Under the pieces are notes generated by a model. That model searched no databases. It saw only the letters and a program-made list of their open reading frames with translations, and was not told the DNA's origin. The translations under genes and the position numbers were made by a program. 36,373 nucleotides of DNA from Paludibacteraceae bacterium (GTDB lineage Bacteria > Bacteroidota > Bacteroidia > Bacteroidales > Paludibacteraceae). Below, piece by piece: positions 25,127 to 30,887 of this stretch. The stretch's first letter is position 1. The number at the start of each line of letters is the position of its first letter. Location: assembly GCA_017471285.1 (NCBI GenBank), contig JAFUUZ010000010.1:1-36373 (forward strand), written 5' to 3'.

Positions 25127-25161
25127 CCGCGAAGTTGCAATGCCAGATTCTGCTTCAGCGG
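25127..25161 (+). promoter_or_regulatory. candidate structured leader of rpsO
   Basis: CCGC-GAAG (25127-25134) pairs with CTTC-a-GCGG (25153-25161) with one bulged A. A second short hairpin lies at 25097-25117 (CGC...TTTT / AAAA...GCG). S15 represses its own mRNA through leader structures in several phyla, each with a different fold, so this leader is a candidate for such control. Confidence 0.45.
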
Positions 25162-25182
25162 TAATTGTTTAACCCGCATTTG

Positions 25183-25232
25183 CCAAATGGCTCAATAAAT
25201 AGCCAAATGGTAAATGACCAAATGAAAAAATG
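25183..25232. repeat. 7/8-nt repeat, unit CCAAATG, before rpsO
   Basis: CCAAATG at 25183 and 25203, GTAAATG at 25210, ACCAAATG at 25217, AAAAAATG at 25225. It ends directly at the rpsO start (ATG 25235) and would form its translation initiation region. Confidence 0.75.
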
Positions 25233-25234
25233 TT

Positions 25235-25504
25235 ATGTATTTAACATCAGAGAAAAAAGCCGAGTTGTTCGCTAAATACGGCAATGACGCTAAAAACACC
25301 GGTTCTGCTGAGAGCCAAATCGCACTCTTTACCTTCCGTATCAACCACCTCACCGAGCACCTTAAAAACAATCGTAAGGATTTCGGTACAGAGCGTGCAT
25401 TGACCGCATTGGTTGGAAAACGCCGCCGCATGCTGGATTATCTGAAGGCAAAAGACATTGAGCGCTACCGTGCTATCATCAAAGAACTCGGTCTCCGTAA
25501 GTAA
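25235..25504 (+). CDS. rpsO: 30S ribosomal protein uS15 (S15)
   Basis: 89-residue uS15, a primary binder of 16S rRNA helices 20-22. NTGSAESQIALFTFRINHLT and the loop GKRRRMLDYLKAKDIERY are the family consensus, with full normal length. It stands alone between its own promoter and a terminator; pnp does not follow, unlike in E. coli. Confidence 0.98.
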   Translation: MYLTSEKKAELFAKYGNDAKNTGSAESQIALFTFRINHLTEHLKNNRKDFGTERALTALVGKRRRMLDYLKAKDIERYRAIIKELGLRK

Positions 25505-25532
25505 GCTGAAGGCTGAAAGCCGGCTGCTGAAA
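25505..25532. repeat. 7-nt tandem array, unit GCTGAAA, after rpsO
   Basis: Four heptamers in exact register: GCTGAAG, GCTGAAA, GCCGGCT, GCTGAAA. It starts at the last base of the rpsO stop codon and runs up to the terminator. Confidence 0.85.
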
Positions 25533-25535
25533 ATT

Positions 25536-25567
25536 AAAAAATCGTCCAATGGGGCGATTTTTTTTGC
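25536..25567 (+). terminator. intrinsic terminator of rpsO
   Basis: AAAATCG-tCC pairs with GG-CGATTTT around a small loop, followed by eight Ts. The last Ts are also the start of the hflX promoter -33 element. Confidence 0.85.
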
Positions 25568-25594
25568 ATATGTCATTTTTTTTTACTACCTTTG
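25563..25594 (+). promoter_or_regulatory. hflX promoter
   Basis: TTTG (25563-25566), 20-base spacer, TACCTTTG (25587-25594). The T-tract of the rpsO terminator and this -33 box overlap. Confidence 0.8.
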
Positions 25595-25605
25595 TGCCCA
25601 AAATA

Positions 25606-25633
25606 TCTGAATGCTGATAGCAGATAGCTGACA
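25606..25633. repeat. 7-nt tandem array, unit GCTGATA, before hflX
   Basis: TCTGAAT, GCTGATA, GCAGATA, GCTGACA in exact 7-base register, in the hflX 5' leader. The unit resembles that of the array 75 bases upstream after rpsO (GCTGAAA), which suggests the two are related. Confidence 0.8.
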
Positions 25634-25642
25634 GCCCCGTTT

Positions 25643-26956
25643 ATGATAGAAATCAAACCTTATATAGAGCACGCGGTTTTGGTAGGATTGATAACACCGA
25701 GCCAGCCGGAGGAGAAGACGAAGGAGTATCTGGACGAACTCGCTTTTTTGGCTGATACGCATGGTATAGTGCCCGTCAAGCGTTTTACGCAACGTCTCGA
25801 CCAGCCCAACACATCTACCTATGTGGGAGAAGGCAAACTGGAGGAGATCCGGCAGTACATCGTAGCCCGCGAACAAAATCAGTCTGTCAGTCCGAAGGAT
25901 GGTCTGTATTCTGTCAGTGAAACGGTCTGTACTCCTATAGATATCGTGATCTTTGATGACGAGTTGAGCCCTCGCCAGATCCGTAACCTGGAGAAAGAAC
26001 TAAACAAAAAAGTCCCCTCCCCTGAGGGGAGGTCGGGTGGGGTTTCTTCCCCCGTGCGGGTTATTGACCGTACAATCCTTATTTTAGAGATTTTTCTGCA
26101 GCGCGCACAGACGTCGTATGCGAAGACGCAGGTGGAGATGGCGCACTTGCAATACATGCTTCCGCGCCTGACGAGGATGTGGAGCCACTTGGACCGGCAA
26201 CGCGGTGGCGGTGGCACCAACCGAGGTATGGGTGAAACGCAGATAGAAGCCGACAAACGTGTCATCGGGCAGCGTATAGCGCTTCTACGCGAACAACTCA
26301 AGACCATCGACAAACAGATGGCGACGCAGCGGCAGCACCGCGGCAAGATGGTGCGCGTCGCGCTCGTGGGATATACCAACGTAGGCAAATCTACCATCAT
26401 GAACCTCCTCTCAAAATCCGATGTGTTTGCGGAGAACAAACTGTTTGCTACGCTGGACACAACGGTGCGGAAGGTCACGATTGAGAACCTGCCGTTCCTG
26501 CTCTCCGACACCGTCGGCTTCATCCGCAAACTGCCTCACCATCTGGTAGAGTCGTTCAAGTCAACGCTGGACGAGGTACGCGAAGCGGATCTGCTGATCC
26601 ATGTAGTGGATATATCGCACCCGAATTTCGAGGAGCAGTACGAAGTGGTGGAACAAACGATAAACGAGATATGCAAGGAGGAGAAGCCGCAGATTGTTGT
26701 CTTTAATAAGATAGACAATTTCACCTATACGCCGAAAGAGGAGGATGACCTGACGCCCGTGACACGGGAGAACTACTCGCTTGCTGATTTGGAGAAGAGT
26801 TGGATGGCGCGGCTTGGCGAGGACTGCATCTTTATCTCTGCGCGGAACAAAGAGAACATAGACGCGTTTCGTGCGCTTATGTACGACCGCATCAAGGCGA
26901 TTCATGTGAAACGATACCCGTATAACGACTTCCTCTTCCAAAACTACGGGGAATAA
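25643..26956 (+). CDS. hflX: GTPase HflX
   Basis: 437 residues. HflX splits stalled or heat-damaged 70S ribosomes and binds GTP/ATP. N-terminal domain with NTSTYVGEGKLEEI and DDELSPRQIRNLEK, then a helical linker with QVEMAHLQYMLPRLTRMW and the GGGTNRGMGETQIEADKR loop. The G domain has G1 GYTNVGKST (243-251), G3 DTVGFIRKLPH and G4 NKID. A REP-like palindrome (26013-26046) is translated as PSPEGRSGGV in the N-terminal domain just after the conserved LEKELNKK helix, where family members normally read straight into V-x-DRT. Confidence 0.95.
   Translation: MIEIKPYIEHAVLVGLITPSQPEEKTKEYLDELAFLADTHGIVPVKRFTQRLDQPNTSTYVGEGKLEEIRQYIVAREQNQSVSPKDGLYSVSETVCTPIDIVIFDDELSPRQIRNLEKELNKKVPSPEGRSGGVSSPVRVIDRTILILEIFLQRAQTSYAKTQVEMAHLQYMLPRLTRMWSHLDRQRGGGGTNRGMGETQIEADKRVIGQRIALLREQLKTIDKQMATQRQHRGKMVRVALVGYTNVGKSTIMNLLSKSDVFAENKLFATLDTTVRKVTIENLPFLLSDTVGFIRKLPHHLVESFKSTLDEVREADLLIHVVDISHPNFEEQYEVVEQTINEICKEEKPQIVVFNKIDNFTYTPKEEDDLTPVTRENYSLADLEKSWMARLGEDCIFISARNKENIDAFRALMYDRIKAIHVKRYPYNDFLFQNYGE
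26013..26046. repeat. REP-like palindromic element inside hflX
   Basis: CCCCTCCCC-tg-AGGGGAGG followed by TCGGGTGGGGT. It is similar in sequence and layout to 11092-11124 in the TPR regulator gene. It is in frame and adds about 11 residues absent from the expected HflX alignment. Confidence 0.75.
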
Positions 26957-26989
26957 ATCGTAAAAGAATCATGCCCCTCGGGGCTAAAA

Positions 26990-27016
26990 ATTGTGAATTG
27001 TAAATTGTAAATTGAT
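26990..27016. repeat. 7-nt tandem array, unit ATTGTAA, before hpt
   Basis: ATTGTGA, ATTGTAA, ATTGTAA, then ATTGAT, in exact register, ending at the hpt ATG (27017). Just upstream is a short palindrome GCCCCTCGGGGC (26973-26984). The array supplies the whole translation initiation region. Confidence 0.85.
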
Positions 27017-27559
27017 ATGCGTAGCATTATTGAACAAGGACACACGTTTGAAGAATGGCTTACCGCCGGGCAGATTGCTGCCGACGTGAAGCAAGTAGGT
27101 CAACAGATCCGTCGTGACTATGAGGACAAAGAGCCGCTCTTTGTCATCGTGCTCAACGGTGCATTTGTCTTTGCCGCGGATCTCATCCGTGCGCTGGACG
27201 GCCTCCGTTGCGAGCAGACCTTCATACGCGTCAGCTCCTATTGGGGCATGTCTTCTACGGGCCAGTTGGAGTTCATCGTCCCTCTCCAGCAGGTCGTGGA
27301 GAACCGCGATGTCATCATCGTGGAAGATATAGTGGATACCGGTCTGACGATTCACCAGCTCAAGGCGCATCTCCGCGGGCTCGGGGCTTCTTCAGTACGA
27401 GTAGCTACAATGCTCTTCAAATCCAACAAACTGGAGTATGAGGATGCCAAACCCGATTATGTAGGACACGAGGTAACGGATGAGTTTGTGATCGGGTACG
27501 GCCTCGACTTCGACGGCTTCCACCGTAACCTCGATGCTATCTACAAGGTAAAGAAATAA
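27017..27559 (+). CDS. hpt: hypoxanthine phosphoribosyltransferase
   Basis: 180 residues. Purine salvage enzyme converting hypoxanthine or guanine plus PRPP to IMP or GMP. The PRPP-binding motif VIIVEDIVDTGLT is at 99-111, FVIVLNGAFVFAADLIR is the N-terminal strand-loop, and the C-terminal FVIGYGLDFDGFHRNL closes the base pocket. Normal family length. 60 bases downstream of hflX, with a heptamer array between. Confidence 0.95.
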   Translation: MRSIIEQGHTFEEWLTAGQIAADVKQVGQQIRRDYEDKEPLFVIVLNGAFVFAADLIRALDGLRCEQTFIRVSSYWGMSSTGQLEFIVPLQQVVENRDVIIVEDIVDTGLTIHQLKAHLRGLGASSVRVATMLFKSNKLEYEDAKPDYVGHEVTDEFVIGYGLDFDGFHRNLDAIYKVKK

Positions 27560-27590
27560 CTAGATAGACTAGTTCAACTAGATAAACTAT
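27559..27590. repeat. 9-nt spaced repeat, core ACTAG
   Basis: ACTAG occurs at 27559, 27568 and 27577, followed by AAACTA at 27584, about every 9 bases, in the 59-base hpt-phosphohexomutase gap. Less regular than the 7-nt arrays. Confidence 0.6.
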
Positions 27591-27618
27591 TCATTAATAA
27601 CATAAATTTTAAACTACC

Positions 27619-29400
27619 ATGAACGAAGAATTGAAAAAAGTAATGGAGGTTGCCGAGGTATGGACCAAGGAACCTTTCGATGCGGAGACCCGCGCACAAG
27701 TGAAAGCGATGATGGAGGCGGAGGACAAGACCGCACTCATCGATGCTTTCTACCGCACTCTGGAGTTCGGTACCGGAGGTCTGCGCGGTATTATGGGTCC
27801 GGGTACGAACCGTATGAACAAGTATATCGTAGCGATGGCTACCCAGGGTTATGCCAACTATATGCTGAAAGTGCAGAAAGAGGGTGGTTTTGAGCACGTG
27901 CAGGACGGCAGAGTCGCTGTCGTAGTAGGTCATGACTGCCGTAATAACGGACGTATGTTCGCTGAAACGGTTGCCAATATCTTCTCCGCCAACGGCATCA
28001 AGGTATATCTGTTCGAAAGCCTGCGTCCGACGCCGGAGGTATCTTTCGCCATCCGTCATCTCAAATGTCAGGGCGGTGTGAACGTGACTGCAAGCCACAA
28101 CCCCAAAGAGTACAACGGCTACAAAGCATACTGGGAGGACGGCTCACAGGTGCTCCAGCCGCATGACCAGGGTATCATCGACGAAGTGAACAAAGTGACC
28201 CTCGCAGATGTCAAATGGGAGGCGGACAAAGACCTCATCGAGATCATCGGCGGCGAGATGGACTACGACTACATGATGGCGGTTAAGTCCGTTATGATCG
28301 ACCAGGACACCATCCTCCGTCAGAAGGACCTGAATATCGTCTATACGCCGATGCACGGTGCCGGACGTCAGATCGTGCCCCTCTGTCTCCGCTCGTGGGG
28401 ATTCCAGAACATCCACGTAGTGCCCGAGCAGATGGTTATCGACGGTAATTTCCCGACTGTCGTTTCTCCGAACCCGGAGAACGCAGAGGCAATGACCCTC
28501 GGTATGAAGTTAGGCACCAAGCTCGGTGCTGACCTGGTGATTGCTTCCGACCCGGACGCAGACCGTATTGCGATTGTCTGCCGTAACGACAAGGGCGAGT
28601 GGGTTATCATCAACGGAAACCAGACCAACATCATGTATCACTACTACATCATCAACAACATGAAGCGTCTGGGTAAGATGCGCGACGACATGTATATCGT
28701 CAAGACCATCGTTACCTCCGAACTCATCCGCAAGATTGCGGACGCACAGGGAGTAACCCTCACCGATGAATACACAGGCTTTAAATGGATTGCCAACCGT
28801 ATCCGTATGTGGGAAGGCAAGCGTAAGTATATCGGCGGCGGCGAAGAGTCCTTCGGTTTCCTGCCCTATGACGCTGTACGCGATAAATGTTCGCCTTCGG
28901 CTATCTGCCTTATCTGCGAGATCGCAGCCTACGCCAAGGATAACGGCATGACCCTCTATGACTACCTCCTCAAGTTATACGAGGACTACGGCTTCCTGCG
29001 CGAGACGACTATCAATGTCGTTCGTCCGGGCAAGACCGGCGCGGAGGAGATCCAGCAGATGATGAAGGACTACCGCGCCAACGCACCGAAAGAGATTGCA
29101 GGCGAGAAAGTAGTGAAGATCAAAGACTTCAAGCTCCTCGAACAGAAGAAATTGGTAAATGGTAAATGGGAAAATGAGAAAATAGAAATGCCGCTGCATG
29201 CTACTTCGAACGTACTCCAGTACTTCACGGAGGGCGGTTTGAAGGTGTCTGTCCGCCCGTCGGGTACGGAGCCGAAGATCAAGTTCTATTTCGAGATCCC
29301 GGTCAAGAGCGGCAAGCCGTTCACCGGTGCTGACTACGAGCGCTGCACCGCTGAGGCGGAAGCCCGTGTACCGGAGATCAAGAAATCCCTCGGACTCTAA
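27619..29400 (+). CDS. phospho-sugar mutase (phosphoglucomutase/phosphomannomutase)
   Basis: 593 residues of the alpha-D-phosphohexomutase superfamily, in the PgcA/PGM2-like length class. It interconverts hexose 1- and 6-phosphates. Domain 1 has GTGGLRGIMGPGTNRMN and the phosphoserine loop VTASHNP (Ser159). The metal loop DPDADR is at 311-316, the sugar-binding EESFGF at about 411-416, and the phosphate-binding RPSGTEPKIKFY near the C-terminus. A heptamer array at 29151-29190 is read in frame in the last domain (KLVNGKWENEKIEM), in a surface loop by inference. A terminator follows. Confidence 0.93.
   Translation: MNEELKKVMEVAEVWTKEPFDAETRAQVKAMMEAEDKTALIDAFYRTLEFGTGGLRGIMGPGTNRMNKYIVAMATQGYANYMLKVQKEGGFEHVQDGRVAVVVGHDCRNNGRMFAETVANIFSANGIKVYLFESLRPTPEVSFAIRHLKCQGGVNVTASHNPKEYNGYKAYWEDGSQVLQPHDQGIIDEVNKVTLADVKWEADKDLIEIIGGEMDYDYMMAVKSVMIDQDTILRQKDLNIVYTPMHGAGRQIVPLCLRSWGFQNIHVVPEQMVIDGNFPTVVSPNPENAEAMTLGMKLGTKLGADLVIASDPDADRIAIVCRNDKGEWVIINGNQTNIMYHYYIINNMKRLGKMRDDMYIVKTIVTSELIRKIADAQGVTLTDEYTGFKWIANRIRMWEGKRKYIGGGEESFGFLPYDAVRDKCSPSAICLICEIAAYAKDNGMTLYDYLLKLYEDYGFLRETTINVVRPGKTGAEEIQQMMKDYRANAPKEIAGEKVVKIKDFKLLEQKKLVNGKWENEKIEMPLHATSNVLQYFTEGGLKVSVRPSGTEPKIKFYFEIPVKSGKPFTGADYERCTAEAEARVPEIKKSLGL
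29151..29190. repeat. 7-nt tandem array, unit AATGGTA, inside the phosphohexomutase gene
   Basis: ATTGGTA, AATGGTA, AATGGGA, AAATGAG, AAAATAG, then AAATG, in 7-base register within the coding region near the C-terminal domain. It is AT-rich in an otherwise GC-rich gene, a local composition break. Confidence 0.75.
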
Positions 29401-29406
29401 GGACGA

Positions 29407-29462
29407 CTAAGATACTAAGGTTCTAGTATCCTAGTATCCTAGGTCTCCTAGTCTCTCTAGCC
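29407..29462. repeat. 8-nt tandem array, unit CTAGTATC
   Basis: Seven octamers in perfect register directly after the phosphohexomutase gene: CTAAGATA, CTAAGGTT, CTAGTATC twice, CTAGGTCT, CCTAGTCT, CTCTAGCC. It has the same style as the 7-nt arrays with one more base per unit. Confidence 0.88.
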
Positions 29463-29473
29463 TTTTATAAATC

Positions 29474-29505
29474 AAGGTACGCGCACCCGCGCGTACCTTA
29501 TTTTT
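29474..29505 (+). terminator. intrinsic terminator of the hpt/phosphohexomutase unit
   Basis: AAGGTACGCGC pairs perfectly with GCGCGTACCTT across a 4-base loop, followed by ATTTTT. The remaining stretch 29506-29623 has no gene; it holds a small hairpin TCAGA-acaa-TCTGA near 29580 and a T-run before tcdA. Confidence 0.92.
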
Positions 29506-29623
29506 AGGGATCGTATATACTGAATAGAACAGGACCATCACGGGACCATGTTCCGAGAAGAGCCTAAGAACAGTACAATCAGAACAATCTGACTCCACCG
29601 ACGTTATATGCGACTCCTTTTTT

Positions 29624-30352
29624 TTATTTTTTTAGTATATCTCTTATGACCATGCTTGCTAACGTGCAACCGAAGACGGCGGTGACTTGCATGAGGCTGC
29701 CGCGGGTCTCGCATTGTAGCGCCTGCTCCGTCGAATAGACGCATTGGACTTTCCGGTAGGGTTTCACGCCCATCTTCTTCATCCGTGTTCGTACCGCCTT
29801 AGCAAGTGCGTCGCCTTGTATGGACATCAGTTCGCCGGTTGTCACTTTGGTCGGGTCCAAACGCAAGGCGGCACCCATAGAGCAGAAGATCTTCACCCCT
29901 CGCGTGCGCGTTGCGCGTATTATAAGGCCTGCCTTCGCCGCTACACTATCTATCGCGTCTATCACATAGTCGTATTCCTCCAACCGAAAATCAAAAGGCT
30001 CCTCCGTGCATTGTACATCGTCCTTTTGTACATTGTACATTGTCTCTTTGTACATGGTGTTTATTGCCTCTATTTCCGCTTCGGGATTGATGGTAAGCAG
30101 CCGCTCTTTGAGCACCTCTACTTTGGGTCTGCCCAATGTCTCTCTTGTCGCCGGCAGTTGGCGGTTGACGTTGGAAGGCTGCACCGTGTCGCCATCTACT
30201 ATCGTCAGATGCGTCAGACCCGTACGGATGAGAGCCTCGGCACACCAGGAACCTACGCCTCCCACGCCGAAGAGGATCACGCGTTTCGTCCGAAGGGATT
30301 CCATCGTTTCGGAACCCAATAACGCTTCGCTTCTGGAAAAGAATTCGTTCAT
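29624..30352 (-). CDS. tcdA: tRNA threonylcarbamoyladenosine dehydratase TcdA
   Basis: 242 residues from ATG 30352; the start 14 codons further upstream would put the promoter inside the gene. An E1/ThiF-like enzyme that cyclises t6A37 to ct6A in tRNAs decoding ANN codons. ATP-binding GVGGVG (29-34), DGDTVQPSNVNRQLPA, and DAIDSVAAKAGLI with GVKIFCSMGAALRLDPTKV are the family signatures. It resembles CsdL/YgdL more than ThiF or MoeB: no zinc CxxC pairs. A heptamer array (30010-30060) is read in frame (MYKETMYNVQKDDVQCTEE) between conserved blocks. Confidence 0.92.
   Translation of the reverse strand: MNEFFSRSEALLGSETMESLRTKRVILFGVGGVGSWCAEALIRTGLTHLTIVDGDTVQPSNVNRQLPATRETLGRPKVEVLKERLLTINPEAEIEAINTMYKETMYNVQKDDVQCTEEPFDFRLEEYDYVIDAIDSVAAKAGLIIRATRTRGVKIFCSMGAALRLDPTKVTTGELMSIQGDALAKAVRTRMKKMGVKPYRKVQCVYSTEQALQCETRGSLMQVTAVFGCTLASMVIRDILKK
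30010..30060. repeat. 7/8-nt tandem array, unit ATTGTAC, inside tcdA
   Basis: ATTGTAC (30010), ATCGTCC, TTTTGTAC, ATTGTAC (30032), ATTGTCTC, TTTGTAC, ATGGTGT. It adds an unusual stretch in TcdA between INTMYKE and EPFDFRLEEYD. Confidence 0.8.
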
Positions 30353-30371
30353 TCTATGTCGATTTAGACTG

Positions 30372-30403
30372 CAAAAGTACAAAAAAATAACCATTTACGC
30401 AAA
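30372..30403 (-). promoter_or_regulatory. tcdA promoter
   Basis: On the - strand, TTTG (complement of CAAA 30400-30403), 20-base spacer, TACTTTTG (complement of 30372-30379). The predicted transcript starts about 13 bases before the ATG at 30352. Confidence 0.8.
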
Positions 30404-30418
30404 AAAAACGTACTAAAA

Positions 30419-30450
30419 TTTGGTCAATTCAAATATTTGTTGTAATTTTG
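30419..30450 (+). promoter_or_regulatory. promoter of the tRNA-Leu/rpsU unit
   Basis: TTTG (30419-30422), 20-base spacer, TAATTTTG (30443-30450). It is followed by CACGCTTTTTC, identical to the start of the rpsO transcript. Confidence 0.8.
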
Positions 30451-30591
30451 CACGCTTTTTCGCTCGTATGAGTTAAAAGACAAAACTCGGGATGTAAACC
30501 AGCGAAGCGTTTGCAGACCGAGAAGCGTAGCATGACACGTAGCGTTATACAAGCGTGAAACGCGCAGTCACGCGAGTGTCAATGCAAGCGC
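30451..30591 (+). ncRNA. structured leader RNA upstream of tRNA-Leu (candidate)
   Basis: About 140 transcribed bases before the tRNA, far longer than a usual tRNA leader. Two long-range stems are visible. CTCGG (30486-30490) pairs with CCGAG (30518-30522), enclosing AAAC/GTTT. GCAT-GACAC (30530-30538) pairs with GTGTC-a-ATGC (30576-30585), enclosing the hairpin GCGT-gaa-ACGC (30553-30563). RNase P cleavage at 30592 would release this piece. Whether it has a function is unknown. Confidence 0.5.
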
Positions 30592-30671
30592 GCCCAGGTG
30601 GCGGAATTGGTAGACGCGTTGGTCTCAAACACCAATGGGAAACCGTGCCGGTTCGATCCCGGCCCTGGGTA
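30592..30671 (+). tRNA. tRNA-Leu, anticodon CAA
   Basis: Acceptor GCCCAGG (30592-30598) pairs with CCTGGGT (30664-30670; the first pair is G-U), discriminator A at 30671. D arm GGCGGAATTGGTAGACGC, anticodon stem TTGGT/ACCAA with loop CTCAAAC, so the anticodon is CAA (UUG codon). A class II variable arm and T arm GCCGG-TTCGATC-CCGGC follow. The CCA end is not encoded. It lies 21 bases before rpsU in one transcript. Confidence 0.96.
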
Positions 30672-30676
30672 CTAAG

Positions 30677-30686
30677 AAAGGAGGTG
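30677..30686 (+). promoter_or_regulatory. strong Shine-Dalgarno of rpsU
   Basis: AAAGGAGGTG, with core AGGAGG ending 8 bases before the rpsU ATG. It is the best match to the anti-SD in the whole window, in a phylum that rarely uses SD sequences. It starts 5 bases after the tRNA discriminator base. Confidence 0.85.
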
Positions 30687-30692
30687 TAAGCA

Positions 30693-30887
30693 ATGATTAT
30701 CGTTCCTGTTAAAGAAGGTGAGAACATCGAGCGCGCGATTAAGAAATTCAAACGCAAATTCGATAAGACGGGTGTCGTTAAGGAACTCCGTCGCCGTCAG
30801 CAATTCGACAAACCGAGTGAGCTGAAACGAGTTAAGATGGCGCATGCCCGCTATGTGCAGTCATTGCACGCTCACGATGATAAGTAA
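30693..30887 (+). CDS. rpsU: 30S ribosomal protein bS21 (S21)
   Basis: 64-residue bS21: starts MIIVPVKEGENIERAIKKFK, then KFDKTGVVKELRRRQQFDKP and a basic tail. In the Bacteroidota ribosome bS21, with bS18 and bS6, helps sequester the 16S anti-SD sequence, which fits the unusual SD ahead of this gene as an autoregulatory site (established for Flavobacterium, inferred here). The stop codon abuts the convergent recG stop with no gap and no terminator between. Confidence 0.95.
   Translation: MIIVPVKEGENIERAIKKFKRKFDKTGVVKELRRRQQFDKPSELKRVKMAHARYVQSLHAHDDK

Noticed and set aside
29744-30322. 192-residue ORF on the + strand opposite tcdA
   Set aside because: Antisense shadow of tcdA; the - strand frame carries all ThiF-fold motifs and has a promoter.
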